DNA of 64,000 nucleotides from Clostridium sp. Marseille-P2415 (GTDB lineage: Bacteria > Bacillota > Clostridia > Lachnospirales > Lachnospiraceae), in assembly GCF_900155545.1 (NCBI RefSeq), contig NZ_LT732526.1, positions 3,110,013 through 3,174,012 of the forward strand, read 5' to 3'. This document shows, piece by piece, positions 51,994 to 60,423 of this stretch (position 1 is the first letter of the stretch; each line of letters starts with the position of its first letter). A program made the translations under genes and the position numbers. The notes below the pieces were generated by a model. It saw nothing but the letters and a program-made list of their open reading frames with translations. It had not been told where the DNA came from and did no database searches.

Positions 51994-52242
51994 TCAAAAA
52001 AAAGTGTTTTGACGTAAGCAAGAAAGTCCTTGTGGCAAAGGCGAATTGATGCGTTTACAGAGGAGTTTAATAAAAGATATACCGCCAACTATGTTTAAAT
52101 ACATTACAGCCGGGATATTCTCAGGGTCAATATCCTCCAGTACATAAAGGTTAGGGAAAAAATACAAATGAGTAATACGGCAATGCCAAGCGGAAGAGAA
52201 AATTTTGCCGACTGAATCTATTAAAATATGCTCCAAAACCAT
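51994..52242 (-). other. Small ORF with strong ribosome site, probably a broken membrane gene
   Basis: AGGAGG seven bases before ATG at 52242 starts MVLEHILIDSVGK. In this frame the rest looks like non-protein, whereas the +1 frame reads AKFSLPLGIAVLLICIFSL, TFMYWRILTL and stops, a plausible membrane helix. A single-base indel near 52205 would join them. Function unknown. Confidence 0.3.
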
Positions 52243-52406
52243 TTAAAGCCCTCCTAAAACATATCTGTTTATCATAACATCGAATGCTGTCCTTCTGCCT
52301 GAAACTTCAAAAATACTATACCTGTTCAATTTCACTACCAGTATAGCAGGAAACGGCTGTTCTATCAATGAAAATCAAAACTCAACATATCCTCTTAAGT
52401 TAAGAG

Positions 52407-52544
52407 TTAAGCGTATACCATAGCAGCATCAAACACTGCCGCATTTACTTCCTCCGGAAGCTCCTCCCAATAAGTAAATCTGCAAGGTACGATTACTTTT
52501 ATGATTGGTGCATTTTTATTCTCAAGTTTTTTCTTGTTAATAGT
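52407..52544 (-). pseudogene. C-terminal gene remnant, about 45 codons
   Basis: NKKKLENKNAPIIKVIVPCR, then FTYWEELPEEVNAAVFDAA, MVYA and TAA; an in-frame TGA precedes it and there is no start. It looks like the tail of a lost gene. The remaining 52243-52720 sequence is AT-rich and contains the leader of the 52721 gene. Confidence 0.3.
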
Positions 52545-52720
52545 TCACAACAATATATTACATTCCTTATTCAAAGCATATAACATATACAAAACTTTAA
52601 AATATTATAAAATAATATTTTAAAATCTAAACACCTAATATATACTTATAAAGTAGCTATATATAGAAAAGTATTTATAATCACCAATTAGAAAATAAAT
52701 CCATAATAGGAGGAGAATGA

Positions 52721-54499
52721 ATGAAATTAAAAAAGACGTTTAGATTTTTAGCAGGAGTCATTTTATCAGTCGCAATGCTAGGCAGTGTAAAGGCAGAGGC
52801 GGCAAATACCAGTTCATCCGGTACTTACATAGCAAGAGATGCTTTTTATGCTATGAATGATACTTCTGTAAACAGGCTTTCATCCGAGCATTTCCAAATT
52901 ATCTGGGGAAAACAGGATGAAACAGGAACAGTTACTCAGGAGTTAGTAAAGGGCAATCTGGAAAACTTAGAGACAATCAGAGATTTTTATGTTAATGTAA
53001 TGGGCTTTTACGATACAAGTGTTTCTGTAAATAGCCCAATTAATTCTACTACGCATTACAAAACCAACCTGTACATAAATAAAACAGGTTTATCGAAAAT
53101 AACAAGTGACTGGGCATATATGTCTAGTGACAGTGACGGATTTGCATATCTTGCAGTAGAACCCGGAGCAATGCGTGTTGATCCGCCAAGCTGGGTAATT
53201 CCACATGAATACGCACATGCAATTACGATGCATCAACGCGGTAATGTTTCAAATCCATGGTATGAAACTACTGCAAACTGGTTTCGGGATCAGTATTTAG
53301 GAAGCACCTATTATAAATATGGAAGCACAGTTTATGGACCGACTTCAGATTTCTTTCAGCCAATTGTACTAAATTCCGAGTACTATTTTCCCCATTTGAA
53401 AAACTATTATGATGCATGGCCATTTTTACTATACATAACAGAAAATCCTGATAATATGAATGGATTAGGTCTGGATTTAATGAGAAAGATGTTCCGGGAT
53501 ACCGGCAGTGATAATATGTTTGACAAGCTTGCCAGGTTATCCGGAACTTCAACAAAGGATATGCTGGGTGGTTACGCCAGAAGAATGGTAACAATGGATT
53601 TTGAAAGACAATTCAGCTATTTGAACTATTTAAATGAACTTTTACAGGATGGCTCCAATTATGATAAGATTTATACAACTCTGACAAGCACTGGTGATGG
53701 ATGGCTTCAGGTATCGGATGCAAAAGCTCCGCAGCAGGGCGGTTACAATATTATTCCGCTTGATATAAATCGAAACAGTGAGCAGGTTACGGTAAATTTT
53801 CAAGGAAACAGCTCTGCTTCAGGAGCAGATTACCGTGTGAGTATTGTAACCAAAACGAAGAGCGGGGATACCAGATATTCTTCTATGTGGAACAGTGGCA
53901 GAAATAGTATGAAGCTTCAGGGAGATGAAGAGAAGGCTTATCTGGTAGTTTGCGCTACTCCGGATACTATGCTTGACTTAACCTCCTTTGATTTGGATGC
54001 AGTTGGTACAAAATATCCTTATAAAGTTCAGGTTTCCACAAGCGGAGAAACTACCCCAGCAACAGATAATATAGCCTTAAAAGCAACAGCAAGCACCTCC
54101 TATTGTTCCAGTTGGGAAAGCATCAGTGCAGTGAATGATGGCTATGACCCTGCAAGCTCAAATGACAGAACTCATAGTGTATATGGAAACTGGCCGGAAA
54201 CAGGTACACAATGGGTACAATATGATTTTAGTCAGAATTATACCATCTCCCAATGTGATATCTATTGGTTTAAGGATGAACAAGGAATTGATGTACCTTC
54301 CTCATATATGATTCAGTATTGGAATGGAAGTAAATGGGTTAATGTTGAAAAAGCATCAGGTTTGAAAACTACTGCTAATCAGTATAATACTACAACCTTT
54401 AAACCTGTAACTGCTAAATCCATTCGAATTCAGATGGTTTCAAATGGAAAATCTACAGGAATTTTAGAATGGAAGGTACAGGGCGTAGTTAGTGAATAG
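52721..54499 (+). CDS. Secreted HEYAH-motif putative metallopeptidase (DUF6055-like) with a C-terminal F5/8 type C domain
   Basis: A 592-residue exported protein. The signal peptide (1 to about 28, ending VKAEAAN) precedes a domain opening LSSEHFQIIWGKQDE, typical of DUF6055. WVIPHEYAHAITMHQRG (about 160-176) fits HExxH zinc peptidases, with a possible Glu ligand further on. A beta domain (about 330-440) and an F5/8 type C / CBM32-like module (about 447-592; NIALKATASTS, TGTQWVQYDFSQ, KSIRIQMV) follow; the last binds sugars at cell or plant surfaces. AGGAGG precedes the start. Peptidase activity is inferred from the motif. Confidence 0.8.
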   Translation: MKLKKTFRFLAGVILSVAMLGSVKAEAANTSSSGTYIARDAFYAMNDTSVNRLSSEHFQIIWGKQDETGTVTQELVKGNLENLETIRDFYVNVMGFYDTSVSVNSPINSTTHYKTNLYINKTGLSKITSDWAYMSSDSDGFAYLAVEPGAMRVDPPSWVIPHEYAHAITMHQRGNVSNPWYETTANWFRDQYLGSTYYKYGSTVYGPTSDFFQPIVLNSEYYFPHLKNYYDAWPFLLYITENPDNMNGLGLDLMRKMFRDTGSDNMFDKLARLSGTSTKDMLGGYARRMVTMDFERQFSYLNYLNELLQDGSNYDKIYTTLTSTGDGWLQVSDAKAPQQGGYNIIPLDINRNSEQVTVNFQGNSSASGADYRVSIVTKTKSGDTRYSSMWNSGRNSMKLQGDEEKAYLVVCATPDTMLDLTSFDLDAVGTKYPYKVQVSTSGETTPATDNIALKATASTSYCSSWESISAVNDGYDPASSNDRTHSVYGNWPETGTQWVQYDFSQNYTISQCDIYWFKDEQGIDVPSSYMIQYWNGSKWVNVEKASGLKTTANQYNTTTFKPVTAKSIRIQMVSNGKSTGILEWKVQGVVSE

Positions 54500-54617
54500 C
54501 GGGGAGTAATTAGATTTTACATGCGTAGCGCCAATATGCAAAATCAACCAGCGATAATTATATGACTGACAGTTTTTGCAATCCAGCTTGTATTTAATTT
54601 TATTTAATAATAAAAAA

Positions 54618-54665
54618 GGTCAGGGTAAATTAGATGCTCCTTGTGAGATATCATTTTCCCTGACC
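54618..54665 (-). terminator. Hairpin between convergent genes at 54.5 and 54.7 kb
   Basis: GGTCAGGG pairs with CCCTGACC around a 32-base loop. On the minus strand it is followed by TTTTTTATTATT, so it ends the decayed symporter gene; it may also serve the 52721 gene. Confidence 0.65.
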
Positions 54666-54731
54666 TCCATATTATGCTCAAACAACATATAAACATATTA
54701 CTATTCGCAATACTTAATCTGAATTTGGAAT

Positions 54732-55064
54732 TTAACCTAAAACACTATCAAGATTTTTTCTCCTTTTTTCTAATTCAACATCCATGTTTTTACGTTCGTC
54801 ATCCAGTTTATAAAAAGCCATAATAATGGCGATCAAAATGCAAAGTCCCAATGGGATCCAGATAAAGCTGGCTTCTATATAAATAAGAGCTTTTGTTGTC
54901 TGTGTTTCATTCGCAGTATAGCCACCAAATTTAAGCAGCCAGCCGATAACCGCACTGGCAAGACCCATGCTGGCCTTTACAAAAAACCCCTGAAACGCAG
55001 CGATGAAAAAGCTGCCTTTCCTGACAGTGAACCGTTCCTTTTCCAAAGTAAATATCCGGAACAC
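54732..55064 (-). pseudogene. C-terminal fragment of a GPH-family sugar symporter
   Basis: The last 110 residues of a glycoside-pentoside-hexuronide:cation symporter: GSFFIAAFQGFFVKASMGLA, then SAVIGWLLKFGGY, and a helix IWIPLGLCILIAIIMAFYKL followed by LDDERKNMDVELEKRRKN, the usual end of MelB/XynB-type carriers. The 350 or so upstream residues are absent; the sequence above 55064 has multiple stops. The frame has no good start. Confidence 0.65.
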
Positions 55065-55443
55065 ACCGTTCCTGTTGGAGCTGCATTACCTTATATCCAA
55101 AAATTTTTGGAACAATTTCAATCATAAAAGAACGATTACTTATGAAAGCAGTGAACCGCTGCCCGGCATCTGTAGAATCCGGGTACAGCCGGCTCCTATT
55201 GCTTCCATACCTCATCTGCTATTTCTATCACCGGAATGTTCATCATCAAATTTCAGATAAAGTTGTACCAACTCCCAAAGCTTCTTAACTGGCAGCATTT
55301 CCGCGGCTGTTGTTCAACTAGAAAGTATCATGTCTAGAATTCTACCACTTTTTCATAACAGGTAACAACAACGAATCAAATTTTATCCTGGGTTTTCTAT
55401 GTTTTAATGAACATAAACTAATTAATCTTTATATAAATTAATA
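55065..55443. other. Non-coding stretch upstream of the GH43 promoter
   Basis: It probably contains scrambled remains of the symporter gene (short hydrophobic stretches in all frames). I see no intact gene, RNA or repeat here. Confidence 0.4.
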
Positions 55444-55503
55444 TTGACAGAACAGAGGATCGCCCTTTATTATATAGGTATAACGCGATATATTTATACC
55501 TAT
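55444..55503 (+). promoter_or_regulatory. GH43 promoter with a perfect inverted repeat at the start point
   Basis: TTGACA (55444-55449), 18 bases, TATTAT (55468-55473). ATAGGTATAA (55474-55483) and TTATACCTAT (55494-55503) form a perfect inverted repeat with a 10-base centre immediately after the -10, placed to act as a repressor operator. The leader to the start codon is about 180 bases. Confidence 0.7.
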
Positions 55504-55664
55504 TTCCACAGTTTTTATAGTGTATTTTACCAAATTCAAGGAGGGGTGATGAATTCAGTATTTATAATATGTTAAAATATTTTAGTTTTATCGGTCAAAA
55601 AAATGCTCTGAGCTAACGTTCTCATAACGTTCATGCATTGAGCCAGAAGAAAGGATGGATAAAC

Positions 55665-57692
55665 ATGAAAAAAGTATTTAAAAGAATTGTCTGGTTCGTT
55701 ATTACACTGGTTTTCTTATTTCAAAGTCCTTACGGCTTTCCGGCCGGTTCCAGGCAGGCCAGCGTTGCCAATGCGGCATCACTTAGAACGGACAGAGTAT
55801 CGGTCCATGACCCATCTGTTGTGAAAGCCGGCGGGAAATATTATATTTTTGGTTCTCACATGGCAAATGCTGTAACTTCCGATTTAACTTCCTGGAAAAC
55901 CTTCACCACCAATATCAATAGTGATTATGCAAACATATTTTCAAAAGGAGGCGCCTGGGCTGCCAGGGGAAGCAGCAATTACAATATCAGCGGAAACCTG
56001 TGGGCACCGGATGTTATCTATAATAAGGACATGAAAAAATGGTGTATGTACATGAGCGTTAATGGCTCTAATTACTATTCTTCCATAGCGTTAGCCACCG
56101 CGGACAGCATTACCGGACCCTATACCTACGCAGGAACCATCGTTTACTCCGGTTTCCGGAATTCGGAAGAGGCCGGTGCCACGGACTATAAAACCGTAAT
56201 GGGATCAACCGGAGTTGCAAGCCGGTATCTCTCCAACGGAGCCTGGAATTCCTCTTACGGGCCAAATGCCATTGATCCCTGTGTATTGTACGATAAGAAT
56301 GGGCAGCTCTGGATGTCTTACGGTTCCTGGTTTGGCGGCATATTTATGCTGAAATTGGATAACAAGACAGGTTTAAGGGATTATTCCCATACCTATTCTA
56401 CCGTAACCAATTCCTCTGACCAGTATTTCGGCATCCGGCTGTCCGGCGGTTACGGCTGTACGGGAGAAGGCTCTTATATTGTATGGGATAAAGAAGCGGG
56501 ATACTATTACATGTATCTTTCCTACTGCGGCTTGAATGCGACCGATGATTTCAGCGGCTACCATATGCGCTTATTCCGCTCCCAAAATATTACGGGCCCG
56601 TATAAGGATGCAGCAGGCAACGATGCGGTCTGCACAAGCAAAAATGCCAATCAGACAACAAAGGGCGTCAAATTAATGGGCAATTATGCGTTATCCTCCC
56701 TAAAAGATGCGGACAGTTCCGAGTTAAGCAGGGACGGTTACATGTCACCCGGACATAATTCTGCTTTTATTGATGACAATGGGCAGCGATACCTGGTATA
56801 CCACACCAGATTTAACGTTGGAGAGGAATACCATCAGGTCCGTGTGCATCAGCAATTTTTAAATCAGGACAAATGGCCGGTAACTGCTGTTTATGAATAT
56901 TTGGGAAGCCAGCTGTCAGCTAGCGGATATTCTAATAACGAGATTGTTGGTACCTATGACTTTATCAATCATGGAAACAGTGCCACAACGGCCAAAACCG
57001 GGATGCTGCCCACCTACTCCGTATCCTTAAATGCTGACGGTACCATATCCGGTGCTTTTACGGGAACCTGGTCCGCTGTTCCGGGAACCTGTTACTGTAC
57101 CATGAAGATCGATAATGTCACCTATAAGGGAGTATTTTTTAAACAATACGACGAATCCTCTTCCCATAAGGAAACCATGACATTCTCGCTCATCGGATCC
57201 AATGACCAGGCCATCTGGGGTTCCAAAACATCAGACCAGACAGGCGGTCTGGAAGGTTATTATTATATTAAAAGTTCTTTAAGCAAATTATACTTAGATG
57301 TAGAAAACGGAAAAACAGAAGACGGCACAAACATCCGGCAATTCGGCTATAACGGCAGCCATGCCCAGAAATTCAAACTGGTCTCAGCCGGAAACGGATA
57401 CTATTTTCTATTGACCGGTGCATCCGGATATAAAAGCTGCGTCGATATTAAAAATGGAGACCCGGCCGACGGAACCAATGTTATGCAATGGAATTATTGG
57501 GGCGGAGACATGCAGAAATTTAAGTTTGTACCTGCAGCCAATGGGACCTATGCCATAATGACCAATTGTTCCTCAGGAAAATCCTGCCTGGATGTATATA
57601 ATATGAGCAAGGAACCGGGTGGAAACATCGTCCAATGGAACTACTGGGGCGGAGACGGCCAGCATTGGTATTTGGAACCGGCAACACCATAG
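55665..57692 (+). CDS. Secreted GH43 arabinan-degrading enzyme with C-terminal ricin-type (CBM13-like) lectin domain
   Basis: A 675-residue exported enzyme. Signal peptide (1 to about 38). The five-bladed propeller opens with VSVHDPSVVKAGGKYYIFGS (catalytic base Asp), followed by LWAPDVIYN, NAIDPCVLYDKNGQLWMSYGS (pKa-modulating Asp) and CTGEGSYIV (acid Glu), matching endo-alpha-1,5-L-arabinanases of family 43. A middle beta domain (about 410-530) is followed by a ricin-type trefoil (about 535-675) with repeated QWNYWGGDMQKF and QWNYWGGDGQHW motifs that bind galactose/xylose-type sugars. AAAGGA nine bases before 55665 supports the start. Confidence 0.92.
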   Translation: MKKVFKRIVWFVITLVFLFQSPYGFPAGSRQASVANAASLRTDRVSVHDPSVVKAGGKYYIFGSHMANAVTSDLTSWKTFTTNINSDYANIFSKGGAWAARGSSNYNISGNLWAPDVIYNKDMKKWCMYMSVNGSNYYSSIALATADSITGPYTYAGTIVYSGFRNSEEAGATDYKTVMGSTGVASRYLSNGAWNSSYGPNAIDPCVLYDKNGQLWMSYGSWFGGIFMLKLDNKTGLRDYSHTYSTVTNSSDQYFGIRLSGGYGCTGEGSYIVWDKEAGYYYMYLSYCGLNATDDFSGYHMRLFRSQNITGPYKDAAGNDAVCTSKNANQTTKGVKLMGNYALSSLKDADSSELSRDGYMSPGHNSAFIDDNGQRYLVYHTRFNVGEEYHQVRVHQQFLNQDKWPVTAVYEYLGSQLSASGYSNNEIVGTYDFINHGNSATTAKTGMLPTYSVSLNADGTISGAFTGTWSAVPGTCYCTMKIDNVTYKGVFFKQYDESSSHKETMTFSLIGSNDQAIWGSKTSDQTGGLEGYYYIKSSLSKLYLDVENGKTEDGTNIRQFGYNGSHAQKFKLVSAGNGYYFLLTGASGYKSCVDIKNGDPADGTNVMQWNYWGGDMQKFKFVPAANGTYAIMTNCSSGKSCLDVYNMSKEPGGNIVQWNYWGGDGQHWYLEPATP

Positions 57693-57875
57693 TTCTCCTA
57701 AGGGATTTGACACGATATCCTGCAGAAATAATGACATCCAAATTATAATAATCAATCTGATAAGATTTTTCATCAAAAGCAGTGCAGGCAAATTTTGTCC
57801 ACACTGCTTTCTTTACCAGTTCACCCTGGCGCTGGAAGCACGTATTCCTTTGAATTGTCCATTTAAGTTGAAAAT

Positions 57876-58415
57876 TTATAGACAATCCATATCCTTTAAA
57901 AGCGAATTAAACCATTCTAAGTTTACCAAATGGTGTGAAACTGAGTTTTCTAACATCTTCCTAAAATATTTTGAGAGCTGAAGTTCCCCTTCCAAGGCAT
58001 CCTTTAATAATTGAATTTTCGCTTCAGTCTGCTCAATCTGAATTCTAATAAGCTTGGCCATATTATCGTCTTTGTATTCCTTGGTAAATAAAAGCGTAGC
58101 ATAAAAAGACAGGTTAACATACTCTGTTTTTGCTCCGTATTGGTACATCAACCTTTGAAACTCGTCTTTCCCAGGCTCCGTGATAACATAATGGTGACTA
58201 TCCCGGCTTTGTTCCGTTGGAATAACCTGCTTAATTAAATTTTTTTCTTCTAACTGCTGAAGATTATAGTAGAAGGAACCCTTCGTAAAATTTACAATAT
58301 ACTTGTAGTGCCTTTCTTCCATTTGTGCCAGAAGCTCGTATCCATGGGCTCCCGGATTTTGTATTAACAGTCCTAAAATTAACAATGGAATCATAATCTG
58401 TTCCTCACTGTTCAT
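57876..58415 (-). CDS. PadR-family regulator coupled to the esterase gene
   Basis: A 179-residue PadR protein: LLILGLLIQNPGAHGYELLAQM (helix-turn-helix), TKGSFYYNLQQLEEKNLIKQ (recognition helix) and SRDSHHYVITEPGKDEF (wing), then a helical C-terminal dimerisation domain. Its start overlaps the esterase stop by 11 bases. A perfect 20-bp palindrome upstream of the esterase (59286-59305) is its likely operator, giving a self-regulated two-gene operon. Confidence 0.9.
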   Translation of the reverse strand: MNSEEQIMIPLLILGLLIQNPGAHGYELLAQMEERHYKYIVNFTKGSFYYNLQQLEEKNLIKQVIPTEQSRDSHHYVITEPGKDEFQRLMYQYGAKTEYVNLSFYATLLFTKEYKDDNMAKLIRIQIEQTEAKIQLLKDALEGELQLSKYFRKMLENSVSHHLVNLEWFNSLLKDMDCL

Positions 58416-59238
58416 TTATAAGTGCTTCGTAAGAAAGTTTACCAAGTGCAAAGTCCATCTGTTTCACAAACATCAATTCAGCCGGTGTATGCAATCTGGC
58501 AATAAGTCTATCTAAAAGCTCAGCCTCATTGCTCAGTGGTGCTAAAACGTGAGTTCTTTTATCGAAAGCTTCAAAGTAGCGCAGACCAAAATATCTTTGA
58601 GATAATGAATTCACATGAATTCCATCTGGATTTGCTGTCAACCCTTGCGCGGACACAAAATAACAATGTGCTTGCTCAAAAGCAAATTTTTGAAGGCTAT
58701 CGTTTATCCGCTCATACTCAACGCAGTACTGCCCAAATCCCGTTTTACCTAAAAAGTCTCCTAAGCCGCCAATGATGAACGGTATTTCCGGAACATTAAG
58801 GATATCTCTAAGCGCTTGAACGATTATCAATAACTTGTCATAATACGCTTTGTATTTGCCCCCTGCACTATCACTTTCGCCTTGATGCCATAAAATACCT
58901 GTCAAAGTACTATGTTTCATGGCAAATTTGGCCTCGCTGACGGCATGCTGAAAAAGTTCACCGTCAATGGCCCAGTCATCTAACAGGCTTCCGCCTTCGG
59001 CACACGGTATCAGGCCGATCGTATCTTCCGGATACTTTAAACACCACGCATCCCCAAATGATGCCGCCAAACTAACACCAGAAACAGGTCGGTCATAGTT
59101 CACAGGTTCTATCATCATTTGCCATCTGCCATTGCGTAACATTTGTATACGTTCGTTTATTATGGGGGGCACATCATTCAAAAAGCCTCTACCAGCCATA
59201 TTGGATTGTCCTATCATCAAAAAAGATTTAATCATCAT
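58405..59238 (-). CDS. SGNH-type carbohydrate esterase (SASA/CE6-like acetylesterase)
   Basis: A 277-residue cytosolic esterase with SFLMIGQSNMAGRG (block I Ser), IGLIPCAEGGSLLDDW, GILWHQGESD (block III-like GES) and DGIHVNSLSQRYFGLRYFEAF (Asp/His). This order fits the SASA family, which includes sialate and acetylxylan esterases. There is no signal peptide, so it would act on imported acetylated oligosaccharides. AAAGGA precedes ATG at 59238. It is the first gene of an operon with a PadR regulator. Confidence 0.85.
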   Translation of the reverse strand: MMIKSFLMIGQSNMAGRGFLNDVPPIINERIQMLRNGRWQMMIEPVNYDRPVSGVSLAASFGDAWCLKYPEDTIGLIPCAEGGSLLDDWAIDGELFQHAVSEAKFAMKHSTLTGILWHQGESDSAGGKYKAYYDKLLIIVQALRDILNVPEIPFIIGGLGDFLGKTGFGQYCVEYERINDSLQKFAFEQAHCYFVSAQGLTANPDGIHVNSLSQRYFGLRYFEAFDKRTHVLAPLSNEAELLDRLIARLHTPAELMFVKQMDFALGKLSYEALINEQ

Positions 59239-59285
59239 ATATTCCTTTCCAAGCAATTAAAATCATTAATTTCTTATACCTAAAG

Positions 59286-59305
59286 TATAGTCTAATTAGA
59301 CTATA
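59286..59305. promoter_or_regulatory. Perfect 20-bp palindrome, likely PadR operator
   Basis: TATAGTCTAATTAGACTATA is exactly self-complementary and lies 48 bases upstream of the esterase start. PadR proteins bind such palindromes. Confidence 0.7.
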
Positions 59306-59525
59306 GCAGTTATTATAATTTAATATGGATTATATGTCAACCCAAAGCAAAAAACCCCGAGCATCATTACTTTTGCATAGGGCGGCGCAGGCTACTTTCT
59401 AGCAGATTCTTTCCGGGGCAAAGCTCCCGAAAATGGATGCACTAAAACTAGAACGGCAACATGCAACTGTGGCCAAAGTTGCCCCGCTTGCCGTTTTGCG
59501 AAAGCCAATATTTGGCAGTTTTTTA
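59306..59525. other. Gene-free, more GC-rich stretch ahead of the second padR
   Basis: Contains CCCCGAGC...CCGGGGC and GGCAACAT...GTTGCC inverted pieces but no ORF or clear terminator. Its composition differs from the AT-rich DNA to the left, marking the edge of the decayed PadR/ABC insertion. Confidence 0.4.
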
Positions 59526-59568
59526 TATGTCATATTACATTGACAGTCATGGTAATATGACATATAAT
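59526..59568 (+). promoter_or_regulatory. Promoter and PadR operator of the decayed ABC locus
   Basis: TATGTCATATTAC (59526-59538) and GTAATATGACATA (59552-59564) are a perfect inverted repeat. Between and across them lies TTGACA (59540-59545), 17 bases, TATAAT (59563-59568), a consensus promoter. The repeat is the typical ATGT-N-ACAT site of PadR regulators. Confidence 0.88.
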
Positions 59569-59587
59569 ATCAATACGAGGTGATGAT

Positions 59588-59917
59588 ATGAGTGAGAACA
59601 AAATCACATCCGACCTGCTGCGTGGGCATACCGATACGATGATTTTACGGCTCCTATCCGAAGCTGACCGCTACGGCTACGAAATTGTCAAGCTGATTGC
59701 CGAACGCTCAGATGGGGAGTATGAATTGAAGGAAGCCACGATGTACTCCAGCGTCCGGCGGCTCGAGGCCGACGGTGATATCGAGTGGTATTGGGGCGAT
59801 GAATCGCAGGGCGGACGGCGCAAGTATTTTCGCATTACCGAAAAGGGCAAAGCCACTTACGCCAGCAACAAAAGCAACTGGGAGTATGCAAAGCGCGTAC
59901 TAGATAAATTATTGTAA
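59588..59917 (+). CDS. PadR-family regulator of an ABC drug-transporter locus
   Basis: A 109-residue PadR: LLRGHTDTMILRLLSEADRYGYEIVKLI, KEATMYSSVRRLEADGDIEWYW (recognition helix) and GGRRKYFRITEKGK (wing). Codon use is more GC-rich than its neighbours. It is followed by remains of a permease-prefix gene and an ABC ATPase, the usual partners of this group in Firmicutes, but these are broken, so the regulator may now have only its own promoter as a target. Confidence 0.9.
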   Translation: MSENKITSDLLRGHTDTMILRLLSEADRYGYEIVKLIAERSDGEYELKEATMYSSVRRLEADGDIEWYWGDESQGGRRKYFRITEKGKATYASNKSNWEYAKRVLDKLL

Positions 59918-59932
59918 AGGAGATTTGATGTT

Positions 59933-60103
59933 ATGAATGAGAAATTGATAAACTATTTGAACGGCGTTTTCGCCCCTTACAACGGGGTGAAAAGTGCCGC
60001 CGAACTAAAAGCCGACCTACTCTCAGATTTACAGGAACGCTTTAATGAACTCAAGGCTGAAGGTAAGGATGATGAAACGGCTTTTCAGGTGACCATCATT
60101 TAA
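59933..60103 (+). pseudogene. Truncated permease-prefix-domain protein
   Basis: 56 residues (MNEKLINYLNGVFAPYNGVK...KAEGKDDETAFQVTII) match the N-terminal prefix domain that precedes ABC permeases beside PadR genes. The match breaks at FQVTII, where relatives continue into more of the prefix and membrane helices. AAAGGAG lies upstream. The next bases already belong to the ABC ATPase fragment, so a deletion joined the two. Confidence 0.65.
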
Positions 60104-60110
60104 TCTTTAG

Positions 60111-60422
60111 GAGCTTATTTTTCTCGACGAGCCGACCACCGGGCTTGACCCCGAGGCGCGAATTGAGGTTTGGAAGATTGTCAAAGAGCTTGCTGAGGGC
60201 GGCACAACGGTGTTCCTGACCACACAGTATTTGGAGGAAGCCGAGCAGCTTGCGAATCGAATTGCCATTCTGCATGAGGGCAAGATTATCGTGAGCGGGA
60301 CGCTCGCAGAACTAAAAAATCTGTTCCCGCCCGCAAAGGTGGAGTACATTGAAAAACAGCCGACATTGGAAGAGATATTCCTGGCAATATTAAGCTTTCA
60401 TTTCATACCGCCTGGCAGCTGA
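60111..60422 (+). pseudogene. C-terminal fragment of an ABC-transporter ATPase (drug-resistance type)
   Basis: It starts directly at Walker B ([20 protein letters not shown]) and continues [37 protein letters not shown] and TLEEIF. Walker A, the Q-loop and the LSGG signature are gone, and the end diverges after FLAIL. The intact protein would have been a DrrA-like ATPase driving drug or lipid export. Confidence 0.75.
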
Positions 60423-60423
60423 T

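Noticed and set aside
54931-55215. 94-residue minus-strand ORF overlapping the symporter fragment
   Set aside because: Different frame from the recognisable symporter tail, Cys/Arg-rich shadow composition and no ribosome site.
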